A stretch of 64,000 nucleotides of DNA from Balanoglossus misakiensis (taxonomy: Eukaryota; Hemichordata): positions 8,928,001-8,992,000 of the forward strand of contig CM082591.2 of the NCBI GenBank assembly GCA_040954595.2, given 5' to 3'. Within the stretch, counting starts at the first letter, position 1; each line of letters opens with the position of its first letter. A program made the position numbers and the translations under genes. The notes below the pieces were generated by a model, which searched no databases, was not told the origin of the DNA, and was given only the letters and a program-made list of their open reading frames with translations. Positions 48,553-60,243 of this stretch are shown here, piece by piece.

Positions 48553-48767
48553 TTTCTATTCTTCTTGGCGCACTTCCTCCTTCTCTATGGCTGTTGTACC
48601 CACGGGAGTCTTGTTTATATATACTGCATACTAGTATGCTAGTGCCACCAACTCTTCTTTTCCCCCAGAAACAGGCAGATCTCTTTTCTGAAGGAATGCT
48701 TTGAGAGCTGGCACCTACCATAATTTTAATGTGTCATACGATAGCTCAGCCTCATGAATACCCTGAG

Positions 48768-50351
48768 ATGACATTTTTCTACAAGAGATAAATTAAAAAT
48801 ATAGTTTTAGTCACACTGTCAACAATACCTGGTGTTCATATAGAATATAAAATAAAGAAGCATTTTTTTTTCAAAATAGGTTAAAATCACTCATGATTTT
48901 CATGAAAATATTAAATCAAGCACTACCGATGTCATTTCATTTAATGACATTTTTCTACAAGAGATAAAATAAAAATATAGTTTTAGTCACACTGTCAACA
49001 ATACCTGGTGTTCATATAGAATATAAAATAAAGAAGCATTTTTTTTTCAAAATAGGTTAAAATCACTCATGATTTTCATGAAAATATTAAATCAAGCACT
49101 ACCGATGTCATTTCATTTAATGACATTTTTCTACAAGAGATAAAATAAAAATATAGTTTTAGTCACACTGTCAACAATACCTGGTGTTCATATAGAATAT
49201 AAAATAAAGAAGCTTTTTTTTTTCAAAATAGGTTAAAATCACTCATGATTTTCATGAAAATATTAAATCAAGCACTATCGATGTCATTACATTTAATGAC
49301 ATTTTTCTACAAGAGATAAAATAAAAATATAGTTTTAGTCACACTGTCAACAATACCTGGTGTTCATATAGAATATAAAATAAAGAAGCATTTTTTTTTC
49401 AAAATAGGTTAAAATCACTCATGATTTTCATGAAAATATTAAATCAAGCACTACCGATGTCATTTCATTTAATGACATTTTTCTACAAGAGATAAAATAA
49501 AAATATAGTTTTAGTCACACTGTCAACAATACCTGGTGTTCATATAGAATATAAAATAAAGAAGCGTTTTTTTTTCAAAATAGGTTAAAATCACTCATGA
49601 TTTTCATGAAAATATTAAATCAAGCACTACCGATGTCATTTCATTTAATGACATTTTTCTACAAGAGATAAAATAAAAATATAGTTTTAGTCACACTGTC
49701 AACAATACCTGGTGTTCATATAGAATATAAAATAAAGAAGCGTTTTTTTTTCAAAATAGGTTAAAATCACTCATGATTTTCATGAAAATATTAAATCAAG
49801 CACTACCGATGTCATTTCATTTAATGACATTTTTCTACAAGAGATAAAATAAAAATATAGTTTTAGTCACACTGTCAACAATACCTGGTGTTCATATAGA
49901 ATATAAAATAAAGAAGCATTTTTTTTTCAAAATAGGTTAAAATCACTCATGATTTTCATGAAAATATTAAATCAAGCACTACCGATGTCATTTCATTTAA
50001 TGACATTTTTCTACAAGAGATAAAATAAAAATATAGTTTTAGTCACACTGTCAACAATACCTGGTGTTCATATAGAATATAAAATAAAGAAGCGTTTTTT
50101 TTTCAAAATAGGTTAAAATCACTCATGATTTTCATGAAAATATTAAATCAAGCACTATCGATGTCATTACATTTAATGACATTTTTCTACAAGAGATAAA
50201 ATAAAAATATAGTTTTAGTCACACTGTCAACAATACCTGGTGTTCATATAGAATATAAAATAAAGAAGCATTTTTTTTTCAAAATAGGTTAAAATCACTC
50301 ATGATTTTCATGAAAATATTAAATCAAGCACTACCGATGTCATTACATTTA
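48768..50351. repeat. 176-bp tandem array, nine copies
   Basis: The word ACATTTTTCTAC recurs at 48771, 48947, 49123, 49299, 49475, 49651, 49827, 50003 and 50179, exactly 176 bp apart each time. Copies are nearly identical. Variants (the base before the T-run, and ACTATCG versus ACTACCG) suggest recent amplification, and the TATCG variant recurs 880 bp (five units) apart. It is non-coding. Confidence 0.97.
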
Positions 50352-50668
50352 AAGTTTCCGGTAGATCAATAAACGAGTCTTGACCATGAGGACCTCACGG
50401 TTTTGTACTGTAAACAGTAGTCATGTACGTACTAGCATTTAAGGTATCACTCATCAAATAATTCCTTGCCATATTAATATCCTCGTCAACATAATTACAT
50501 GTCTGCTTTCTACCACCACACAAACCGATTACGTGCCTAGCTTCACTATTCACAGCCGTACGTATCACTGTTTCCGATCAGGCCTAAAGAAATACGCGTC
50601 GGCAAAAAAGTTATGAAAGTCGCCGAAAATTCGAGTGACAATGCGAGATTCGACTCGAAATGCCTTGA

Positions 50669-51035
50669 ATGGCACACTAAATTTGTCATTCAATGTAAAA
50701 ACTCACCTCAAAAGTTCGTTTTCACTGTGATTCCCTTAAAAATCGCCTCAGCAACGTTTGTGTTCAGCTCTTAGATCTGATATGTCAGCTGACCTAAAGT
50801 TTTACCTTTTGACCCCGTGACCTCGCGCAGAGCGTCATGGGTATCTGGAACTGGCGCACTAAATTTGTCATTCAATGTAAAAACTCACCTCAAAAGTTCG
50901 TTTTCACTGTGATTCCCCAAAAAATCGCCTCAGCAACGTTTGTTTACAATGTCTGCTCTGATCTGCTACGCTGACCTGAAGTTTTACCTTTTGACCCCGT
51001 GACCTCGCACAGGGCGTCATGGGTATCTGGAACTG
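50669..51035. repeat. Tandem duplication (~183 bp) upstream of a first exon
   Basis: 50669-50855 and 50856-51035 match closely, from CACTAAATTTGTCATTCAAT to GTCATGGGTATCTGGAACTGG. The second copy ends 27 bp before the ATG at 51062, so the unit probably contains core promoter sequence. Confidence 0.85.
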
Positions 51036-51061
51036 GAAACGCGCGAGCTTTGTATACAAGT

Positions 51062-51148
51062 ATGGCGGGCGCTCTGCGACCTTGGATACACCGTGTTCGA
51101 AATACGGACTTGAGAGAGGGCTCTCTAGGACCTTGGAATCTGAAATGT
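51062..51148 (+). CDS. Candidate first coding exon (unknown protein)
   Basis: An ATG in a CpG-rich context opens 29 codons ending at a consensus donor GTAAGT (51149). The peptide is basic and tryptophan-containing (MAGALRPWIHRVRNTDL, then GPWNLKC), with few acidic residues at its start, as in a mitochondrial presequence. The duplicated segment just upstream is a likely promoter. No second exon could be joined with confidence, and the family is not recognised. Confidence 0.45.
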
Positions 51149-51275
51149 GTAAGTAATCGTTTTCCTAGATGTTTATTTGTTGCAATGAACGTGGTTTGCG
51201 GCTTGCAAGAGTAAATTTCAGATAAAAGGATATCGAACTTGTTCAGTCTGACTTGATGTTCCAGCAAACGAGTGG

Positions 51276-51477
51276 GATCTGGTTCTCTTAGTGGACACGA
51301 CTCTACCCCATGGCAACGATACCATGGCAATGAGGGTGAGTTAGGGTTAGGGTTAGGAGGGTTAGGGGTGGCAATGTGAGGGTGAGTTTAACCCTAACCC
51401 TAACCCTCCTAACCCTAACCCTAAAAACCATTGTATCGCCCATGGGGTATAGTCGTGTCCACTAAGAGAACCAGATC
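51276..51477. repeat. Palindrome with telomere-like TTAGGG repeats
   Basis: Arms 51276-51370 and 51391-51477 are near-perfect reverse complements. The outer arms are unique sequence (GATCTGGTTCTCTTAG and its complement), and the inner arms contain TTAGGG repeats (51341-51367) facing CCCTAA repeats (51390-51423). Confidence 0.9.
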
Positions 51478-51679
51478 CAACGAGTGTTTCCATGTAAAGC
51501 CCAGGGTAAAGACTTAGTAAAGGAGCGTGAAAAGGGCCTTTCAGGTTTTGAACAGTCATAAAACTTTACAGGTCGTGGCACATATATGTAAGAAATGTGT
51601 GTGCCAAGTGTGAAGTCTCTATTTTTAGTGGACCGGAACTCGTCCCAAAATGTATGGAGGCATGTCACGTCGCTGTCAA

Positions 51680-51790
51680 ATATGCTTTCCAGTCGTTTCG
51701 GCACCACAGAGTTTCGACCCCAGTCGCTTCGGCACCCAATTTTCACGACCCCGGTCTGTTCGGCCCCGACACCCCAGTCGTTTCGGTACT
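51680..51790. repeat. Short degenerate repeat (CCCAGTCG-TTTCGGCAC)
   Basis: The phrase CAGTCG(T/C)TTCGGCACC and variants recur four or five times at roughly 25-30 bp. The two open frames spanning it are unlikely to be genes. Confidence 0.55.
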
Positions 51791-51936
51791 TATCGGTAGC
51801 CTTAAGTAAAATTGAATAAAATGTATGTATTTTTCCTGAGACTGTTGTAAAAGTAATAATGGTAACCCTAGTAAAGTAAAATTCAAGCAGACGGTACTAG
51901 GAAATTCATAGCAGCGATTAACACACTCGATGTGTT

Positions 51937-52263
51937 AATACCGTACCGTCGCCCCTCAATATCAGTCCCACTGACAGTCGCATCTGTACCGTCGCCCCTT
52001 GTCATGTCAGTCCCACACACATCGATGTATTTACCGTACCGTCGCCCCTCAATATCAGTCCCACTGACAGTCGCATCTGTACCGTCGCCCCTTGTCATGT
52101 CAGTCCCACACACATCGATGTATTTACCGTACCGTCGCCCCTCAATATCAGTCCCACTGACAGTCGCATCTGTACCGTCGCCCCTTGTCATGTCAGTCCC
52201 ACTGACATCGATGTATTTACCGTACCGTCGCCCCTCAATATCAGTCCCACTGACATCGCCCCT
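51937..52263. repeat. 93-bp minisatellite, about 3.5 copies
   Basis: The unit contains TACCGTCGCCCC twice and GTCAGTCCCAC. Because 93 is divisible by three and the unit has no stops in one frame of each strand, both strands show repetitive open frames. There is no start context or splice evidence for a gene. Confidence 0.9.
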
Positions 52264-52279
52264 TCACTAAACTAGGCAA

Positions 52280-53650
52280 CAATGAGTCAGGTGGCACCGG
52301 AATTAATACGGGTATATACCTGGGGGTACACAGTGTACCACAAAATCCAGCAGGGAAATCCACTTTTTGCCGAACCTTGTTTTACCGTCTAAAGTATTTT
52401 TTAAAGTGGATTCTGCTTGCATAGATCACCAGAGTGAAAGAAATGGTTACTGGAGCTGTGTCAGTATTGAGAAATTTGCGATAATTAGCATAAAAATGGC
52501 CGTCAAATGATTTCAATTATCAATGTAAGAGATAGAAATCACCTTTATAGTGAAAACATTTGATAGTGAAAGCTTAATGTTTTTATAAAAACAAGTTAGT
52601 TGTCATAATTGAGTATATTTAAATACTAATTTGCATAATTTAACACCCCATGATGTATATACAAGTATTATAAACCCTAAATATGAGTTGATATACTTTT
52701 TAACCAGATAAATAATTTAGCTTTGCTGCAAAGGAATATGGCTGCTACTGTAGTAAAATGTAAAATACAGTGAAAACATTGCATTTCTCACTGTAGAACT
52801 TCATAAACAAAGCATGATCTCATACAGAAGAACACATGGATGAGAGTAAATGTACTCCACTGAGACATAAGATTTTTTTCATTGGAATATTTCACTTTTT
52901 AAAAAAAAATTGCGGGATTTTTTCACTGTACTGATATTCCTTTAATTTTTGGCCATTTTGTCATAAATAAGTATTTCTTGATATACTATCAGGCAATATC
53001 ATTTATTAGACTGAAGTATAAGCATATCAGAGGTTATTTAAAGCTTAACTGTTTTTATCAAGTTGCAGCTGATGGAGCTTTTATGTATATACCCCACATT
53101 CTATATGAAAGCTTGAACTGTATAAACACAGATTACAATGTATTCTCTGAACTACAATTTATATTGAAATGTACATTAAAATGTACTAGATATTTGTGTG
53201 TTTCCAAATGAGTATATACAATCCTGAAACACCCGTATACATATACATATACATGTATCTGTATCTTGGACAAAGATACACCTATTAAAAATGTTCGAGC
53301 AGAATGTCTCAGCAGTCAACATGTGGTTGTTTTCTGTGATTTTAAGATTTGTTTACAAAGGATGGACAGAATGAACATTGGCAAAATTTTAGACAAGGAT
53401 TATCATGCATAAAGTTACCACCATTTTTAAAATTCAGGACACATCTACAGTCTCCTATTCCTATACGAACACCATGAGAAGGAAACTGTTCCATTACAAC
53501 AGAGACTAACTTTGCATGAGCATATTGTCATTAAACACAACTCAGACTATATTTTTCAATAATGGTGCCAAGTGTAAATGATAAGAATGCCGAACTTCCT
53601 GTTACCTTTCTATATACTCATATGGAGCTGAGTTTATGCAATCTCTACAA
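52280..53650. other. AT-rich non-coding stretch
   Basis: No recognised exon, repeat or element boundary. Open frames are short and without motifs. Confidence 0.4.
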
Positions 53651-53688
53651 AATATGATGTAAAAGTTTGTAGTGTTCAATGTGTCTAA

Positions 53689-53933
53689 CTCAGACAGTCA
53701 ACGTGCACACACAGCTATTCCATCTACTTCCACCACTGTGCCATCTGATACTGGCAGCCATATTCAAAGTGTATTTTCGATCATGATGTCCACTGTAACT
53801 GAAGTCGGTCTGCTTGACATAATTGATGTTTCCCACAAGCTATTACAATGATATTATTCAGCTGTTTGATAAACTTGGTGCAGGCTGGAACAAATTAGAC
53901 AGGGCTACCGCGACCAAAACGGTGTGCAAAAGT
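53689..53933 (+). CDS. Possible exon, unknown
   Basis: A coding-like stretch reads SDTGSHIQSVFSIMMSTV and LLDIIDVSHK, then, after a one-base shift, YYNDIIQLFDKLGAGWNKL, close to a GTAGGT donor at about 53934. No family is recognised. It may be a decayed exon or chance. Confidence 0.25.
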
Positions 53934-54811
53934 AGGTAAATAGGGTTTAGTAAAAAATTAAATGAAACAATTTCTTTTTCTGTCTTTTTAAAAATCCATA
54001 ATCAAAAGATCTTTCTATGCTTACACTTCTACTTTATTGCTAAAATAAACTAGTCTTCAATTGTTTTAGCAGTACAAAGATTTTAAGAAGTCAAAAAACA
54101 GTCTGTTCCAATTTTGATTTGCCCTACGCTTCTCTAGCCTAATGACTGAGATAGTAGAGTTTCAAAATCGCATTTCCAAAGAATGCTGTGACAGAATTTG
54201 TCAATAAAGATTTCAGTTTGTGTGCATTCATTGACGTGATGTGAATTTTCCATCTGCACACATACGTTGCACTGCATATTTTGACTAATTAGAGTGATGT
54301 AATGCTATTTAAGCAAGATTATGATTGAGTAGAAACTAATATGCATATTCGACTTGCAGACGGTGCCTCGTTCTTGTACCGGTATATTTACATTTGAAAT
54401 CATTTGGGCTTTGACGTTCTTGACGCATGGAGCAAAATTTTATTCCACATTTTTGCTTTCAAACAAGTAAATATCAGGAAAAACTTGCAGTAAGCGAGTG
54501 TTTGTACTCCCACTTACCATTTTGAAAACCCACATAAACCCATTTTGGGAAAATTCTGAAATTGCAGTTAGACCACAGGGAGTGATGCTGTTGAGCGAAA
54601 TAAATCCAATCTCTAATCCTAAACGTTGAATAAATTCTAACCCTAACATGTCAACAAATGTGACCATATTTGTAAATAAATAAACACATAAATAAATGAA
54701 TAATAAGTTAACCTGTTGCACTGTTAAATTATAGAGATTTTGCAGCTTTTCAGCCTTTTTTCAATCTCGAAGATATTGATTCTACGCTTTGCTTATATTT
54801 CTTACCTAGCC

Positions 54812-54829
54812 CCCCCCCCCCCCCCCCCA
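54812..54829. repeat. Poly-C run
   Basis: An uninterrupted C-run of about 18 bases, in sequence with no other recognised feature. Confidence 0.9.
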
Positions 54830-55260
54830 TAAACACCACACAGTAACATTTGTTTGTGGGCTTCGTGTCAGCTTTGCTATGGTGGTGGTACCATAACACA
54901 CTACAGTTTAACTTTTGAGACAGGCAATTTTAAGGCAAGGTGATAGCGAAGAAACTGACCAGTCGTGACTATTAGATAGGGGATTTGATTGCATGATTTA
55001 TCAGAATTGTAATTGCTGTTAGATTTTTTAGCATTATGACTGTTATAAGCTACCAGTGTCTGTATGTCCCGATGTTGGCATTGTGGCACAAGGATAATAA
55101 GTGTATCAGATGATAAATACCAAATTATCTTAAGCCTCAATGTATGGATTACTTGGCCACATGATTGCACATCCTGTATATTTTGAATAATAAGTGGCAT
55201 ATGCTAAAGCTGTTTTATGAATGGTTACTAATACTGATTTCTTTGCCTATTTGATTCACA

Positions 55261-55350
55261 GGTGCTGCCTCAAATCGTCTGCAGTTGCTGTCATGCCCAG
55301 TCTACGCTACGGTTGGCATATACTTCTGCCACCAAGCCATGAGATATACT
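55261..55350 (+). other. Exon-like segment shared with 61.72 kb
   Basis: After an acceptor-like CACAG the sequence contains CAGTTGCTGTCATGCCCAGT and eight more bases identical to 61724-61752, translatable in both places as AVMPSLRY followed by a tryptophan two residues later. Either a duplicated exon or a transposed fragment. Confidence 0.35.
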
Positions 55351-55859
55351 GACAGCCACGTTTGAAACATTTCAGTATACTGATATTCAAAGCTTAAATG
55401 TCAAGGTATGCTTTATAATCGCTACAAATATACATTTTTGTGCTAATCAGTTTTATGAAGAGTGAGTTGGATCAAATGAAAGTTTTCTTTTTTCACAACA
55501 ACCTTAAAGTAATCCTTGTACAGTGTTACATAGATGCCAAGTGCGTGTACATGTTCTGTTGTTTACAGATATTTCAGTTTCACTTATCACTTGATTTCCA
55601 TGCTTAGGTATACCCATGTTGACCTTCTTTACTTCAGTACTGATGTAAATTGAGTTTCAAGATTTCTGTTTCAAAGAACACTGTGACACATTTCCCTGAT
55701 GAATTTTCCACTGTTGTGCATTATCATAGCACAGTCTGACCTGACATTATACCATATTTAGCATATTTTCAGTAATTAGTATGGCAGAATTCTATAGCAA
55801 GGTTATGATTGGTAACTAATTAATATGCATATATTTAATTCACAGTCTTAAAATTAAAT

Positions 55860-55926
55860 GTCAGCATTTCAACGTGTGGCGGAGGAGGAGAGAGAAGACC
55901 TTGGCCACATCGAAGATCACTTTCTG
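55860..55926 (+). CDS. Possible small first exon (MSAFQRVAEEERED)
   Basis: An ATG follows an acceptor-like TTCACAG. The frame reads MSAFQRVAEEEREDLGHIED and three more residues, then meets a GTGAGC donor at 55927. It is acidic and helical in character. The family is not recognised and the joining exons are not identified. Confidence 0.3.
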
Positions 55927-58280
55927 GTGAGCACAACTTGTGGTATAATAATAATAATAATAATTTTTACTGTCATATTTAATTGCTATTGCACACACAA
56001 AGAAATGTGTTGTGGTGTTTCAAGATAAAAAAGAACATTACATTACAGAAAAGGTTTGAGAAAAACGTACAAACAGAATGAAAAGAACAGTGTCTAGGTA
56101 TAACGCAACAACTTCAGATATGTGGAATGAAAAAATCTGTGGGAGACGAGATTGATGAACTTTCACAGCACATGGTTAACCATCATGTAACATGTGAATT
56201 GCAGTAGGGAAAAAGCTGTTCAAGTGACTGATTTGAGCTCCATAGCTAGTTAATGCTAAAAATGTGTTGTCCAAGGTATAAGTGGTTTTTGCACTATAAT
56301 TTGCAACAGAAATAGACACTGAGCACCAGCCCACCCTCCCCACTTGCTGACTTGTATGTATGTATGTAGGAATTTTATCAGAATTATTAGGCCCATTTGG
56401 TATATGTATTTATACCACGGGACCTTATGGCGATCAGTTTCACCTGTATGTATGTATGTATGGATGTATGTCTGTATGTCCGTTCACATCAAACACTTGG
56501 AAACCACTAGCATATCACCTTGATATTTAGTGTGCAGATGCAGGCAGGGCTGTAGATGGGAGTTTGTCTAATAAGATGGGAAAATGTAAAATTTGTCAAA
56601 ACTCAGAAAATCGACAATCTCATATGTACTTTTAATTATGTCTATTAAATGATATTTCATGATAATATATCAAGCTCAACACTTATTTATGACAAAATGG
56701 CCAAAAATTAAAGAAAAACGAAAATTCCTATAATTTTTAAAAAAGTGCAATATTGCAATGAAAAAAGAAAATATAATGTCCTAGCGGTGTACATTTACTT
56801 CCATGAGCTCAAGTGGACGAGATCATGTTTTGTTTATAAAGTTTCATAACCGGAAATGCAACATTTTCATTGTTTCTTGCATTTTCCCACAGTGGCTGCC
56901 ATAATCGCTTGCGGCAAAGCTTTATTATTTATCTGGTTAAAACTTGCATATGCACTCATATTTAGAGTTTATAATGCTTGTGTATAATTCACTGCCTTCA
57001 TCTGCATGGACTAATGGCAGTACAATTTGAAACAAAAATTATGATAATTATTCCCAAAGTTGCAGCTTATGTGCCTGTAAAGTATATGGTCATTATGACA
57101 CAGACCAAAGAGTCTGAGTGTTTTATTAAAAACATCAAAATTATACAATTTTTATGTGGTATGTCATTGTGTATGTATGTGTACATGTAACGTTTATGCA
57201 TGGACATACATGTATGTCCATGGTTTATGTTGTCCCCAAAATATACAAAATGTCCCCAAAAGTAAATAGTGTGGGGGGGGGACACAGTGTCCCCTGTTAT
57301 AAAATTCCTGGCTGCAACACTGCAGCTGACTTCTTTGAAATTTAGTATGAAGCTACCTATAGGTGATCTGAGTTACCATAATTTTGTTTAAATTGAGCGA
57401 TTTAATTGTTTTTTTTTTTCATCTGAAAGCGCTCGTCTGATTACTTTCAATTTTGTTGGCATGTTCCTATGGGTAACCCAAGTATGATGTTGTAAATAAT
57501 GGGGTGAAAATTGCGTGCTTGTGTTATTGGGGAAATTATGAGACCGCTTGTCAGATTGCTTTGAAATTTGGTAGTCATGTAGTGTTTGAAGTAAGATATT
57601 GGACAATTTTGGTGATATTTGCATATTTTTTTTGCCACTTTGAACAAATATTGTTTTTCTCTAAAATTGCTTGTCGGATTTCTTTGAAATTTGGTAGGAA
57701 TAATTTTTCTGTGATTGCTTTGGAATTTGGGATACAAGTTCATAACACTATATGTGCAACTTTTATTACCTTTGAACACTGAGCTCCCCAGGGTAACATG
57801 ACCTTAACCTCCCAGGTATATCCTGAGCTCCCCAGGGGGGTCTTGTCTGAAATATCATTTCTTTCTGAAATCATATTTGTATGCCCTTTTGTATTTTTTA
57901 AGAGGTGTATACATTAGTCAAGTCGAAAATTTCCAAACCCTAAGAATGTTCTTTCCAATGATTTTTTTCCTGATGGGCCCCTAGAACTATTTCAGCTTAG
58001 TTGCCAAAATGGCACTGTTAGTCATTTCTTCTAATTTGCATGATCAGAAATGGCCACCGAAATACCTCCTCTAAAATTAAATTTTGCCCTTTTTTCTCAA
58101 AATGATGTGAAGAATCTAATTTTCAGGATTCGCATTCATATGGTACCTTAAACAATACAACTGTATTGCAAGTATGGCAGTGTTGGGTAACTTTTCTAAT
58201 TTGCATAATCAAATATGGCCGCAAAACACTACTAAAGGTGAAATTTTGCCACGTTTCCTGAAATGATGCGTAATATTTAA

Positions 58281-58948
58281 ATAATAACACATGTTAGCGA
58301 GGGCAATATCATGATCTTTGGCCTGCACGAGGGATGGTGATCTCTGACCATAATATTGATGATGCCCTCGCCTGCGGCTCGGGCATCATCAATATTATGG
58401 TCAGAGATCACCAGCCGGAGGTCAGGCCAAAGATCATGATAATGTCCGAGCAGGACATGTGTTATTAATTTTATTATACCGAACATTTGACCATACATAC
58501 AGCCTAGAGGGTTGCGTCCATGTCGTACATTGCAGGTTGCAGCGAACTAAAATATCTCGCCATACCTACTTCGAACTCAGATAATCTTGAGGAAACCACG
58601 CTGTTGGTTGCGACTTTGGTGTATTTACTGTCCTTTTGCGGTAAAATATCGTCCAGTTGAACAGCTGTTAATCCTGTGTGTCGCTTTGAAGCCATAGATG
58701 CAGGAGTTGACTGATCGTGAAGGAAGCCATTGAACGACAGTTTGTTATGCGCAGAAAAGATGCGCAGAACCTAAAACCTGTTCTCAGCCTGCAATATACT
58801 CTCAGCGCGCGCGTATCCCCGGCCCGTAGCCCCTACCTACAGGCCATATACTCTGTCAACCATGTAATATCACATTCTTTTCTATGTCACGTGGTACGGT
58901 TTCAGCCAATCAAAAGTACAGAATACAGAGTGAGGTGTAATAACACAT
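58281..58948. mobile_element. Insertion with large terminal hairpin
   Basis: 58281-58466 is a palindrome with arms of about 85 bp around CTCGCCTGCGGCTCGGG. Its outer word TAATAACACAT recurs directly at 58938-58948, and the sequence either side of 58281-58948 resembles an uninterrupted neighbouring repeat unit, so this is an insertion of about 660 bp. It includes a 63-residue minus-strand frame (58695-58504) starting ATG with LDDILPQKDSKYTKVAT, a pattern loosely like the N-terminus of recombinase-type (Crypton/DUF3504) proteins. That link is weak. Confidence 0.5.
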
Positions 58949-59273
58949 TTTAAGGACTTGCATCCATATTTTAAACAATACAACTTTATTACAAATATGG
59001 CAGTGTTGGGCAACTCTTCTAATTTGCATAATCAAAATGGAAATTGAACATTCTCTTATCAAAGCAATTAATCTGATTCTGAATCCGTTTTCCCCCCAAA
59101 ACAGAACACGATAAAATTTCTTTGCCAATGGCAGTATAACATAATTAACACAAAATCTGAGATGTCCTAGGATATGTCCAATTTCTGAAAATTATATACA
59201 TGTTGTAGGATGTAAAAGACAACCTGCACTGAAAACTTGTGAACTTGGCATGGGCAGGCAGATGGCATAAACA

Positions 59274-59335
59274 GGGATGGGGGGGGGGGGGTATACATCT
59301 CCCCGTTGCCATTTTTTTTTTTGGGGGGGGGGGAG
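59274..59335. repeat. G-runs (G-quadruplex-prone)
   Basis: Two runs of 11 or more G separated by about 35 bases that include a T-run. They are non-coding and lie within the 5-kb element. Confidence 0.8.
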
Positions 59336-60243
59336 GATATCTCTAGCATGTGAGTGACATCATTTTAAAGGGCCTTGGTCCCCTCAACAGGGGGTTGTGT
59401 GCCATATGTGCTGGTAAACAAGGAAGCAAACGAAAACAATTTAAGGCCTGACTGCATAACTAGAAAGAAAACACACTGCAGACACCCATTATAATAATTT
59501 ATATCAATGATAGTGATGTTCGAAAGATGCTATGATGATGTAAATTTTATGTTAATTAGATATACTCTGCCAAAAATATGATTTGTCCCCCTTTCTAACC
59601 TGCTGTGGGTCACAATGTCCCAATGCTTTGTTAACGTCACACAGTTCTGTGTGGTTTGAGCTAATAGTGTGAATTTTCTATCTTTTATGCATTTTTTGGT
59701 CTTGGTCTACATTTTGGTTAAAAATCTACTTTTCTGGAATTGATCATCCGATTTCTTTGAAATTTAGTATGAAGCTTTATTTAGGTGATCTGAGTTACCC
59801 ATAGTTTTGTTCAATTTGTTGCAAAATTTGCATATTAATAGTTTTGGAGCAATTTTTGCCTTTTTTTGGTAATTTTTTTCTCTCTAAAACAACTTGTGAG
59901 GTTGCTTTGAAATTTGGTAGGCATGTTCCTTGGGTTACCCCAAGAAAGATTTGCACGTATGTTTTTCAAATCAACTTGGAGAATTCAAGAGTATATTTTT
60001 GGGGTGATTTTTTGCCATTTTTGGTCAAAACTCTTTCTCAGAACCCTCTACCCTAATGCTTTAAAATTTGACACGAAGGTTCCTGGGTGATTTGTCAGGA
60101 TGATTTACAAAACCTATGATGAAAGTGCCAATGGTTTGTGGGAGCAATATCTTGTATTTTAGGGGCATATTATCCAATTTTGATAAAAAAAATTATATTT
60201 CTCAGAAATTATATGGCTGAGTATTTTAAAATTTGAGTCGTAA

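Noticed and set aside
48768-50351. CRISPR array
   Set aside because: The 176-bp units are contiguous and identical along their whole length with no spacers, in a eukaryotic context. It is a tandem array.
50944-51330. 128-residue minus-strand frame
   Set aside because: It overlaps the duplicated promoter segment and the telomere-like palindrome; no motif. The plus-strand first exon with a GTAAGT donor is more plausible.
51883-52270. Repeat-protein genes on both strands (102 and 112 residues)
   Set aside because: Both are by-products of a 93-bp minisatellite whose length is a multiple of three; no splice or promoter evidence.
57067-57782. Several frames of 70-110 residues
   Set aside because: They lie in the degenerate repeats of the 5-kb element and overlap on both strands without motifs.
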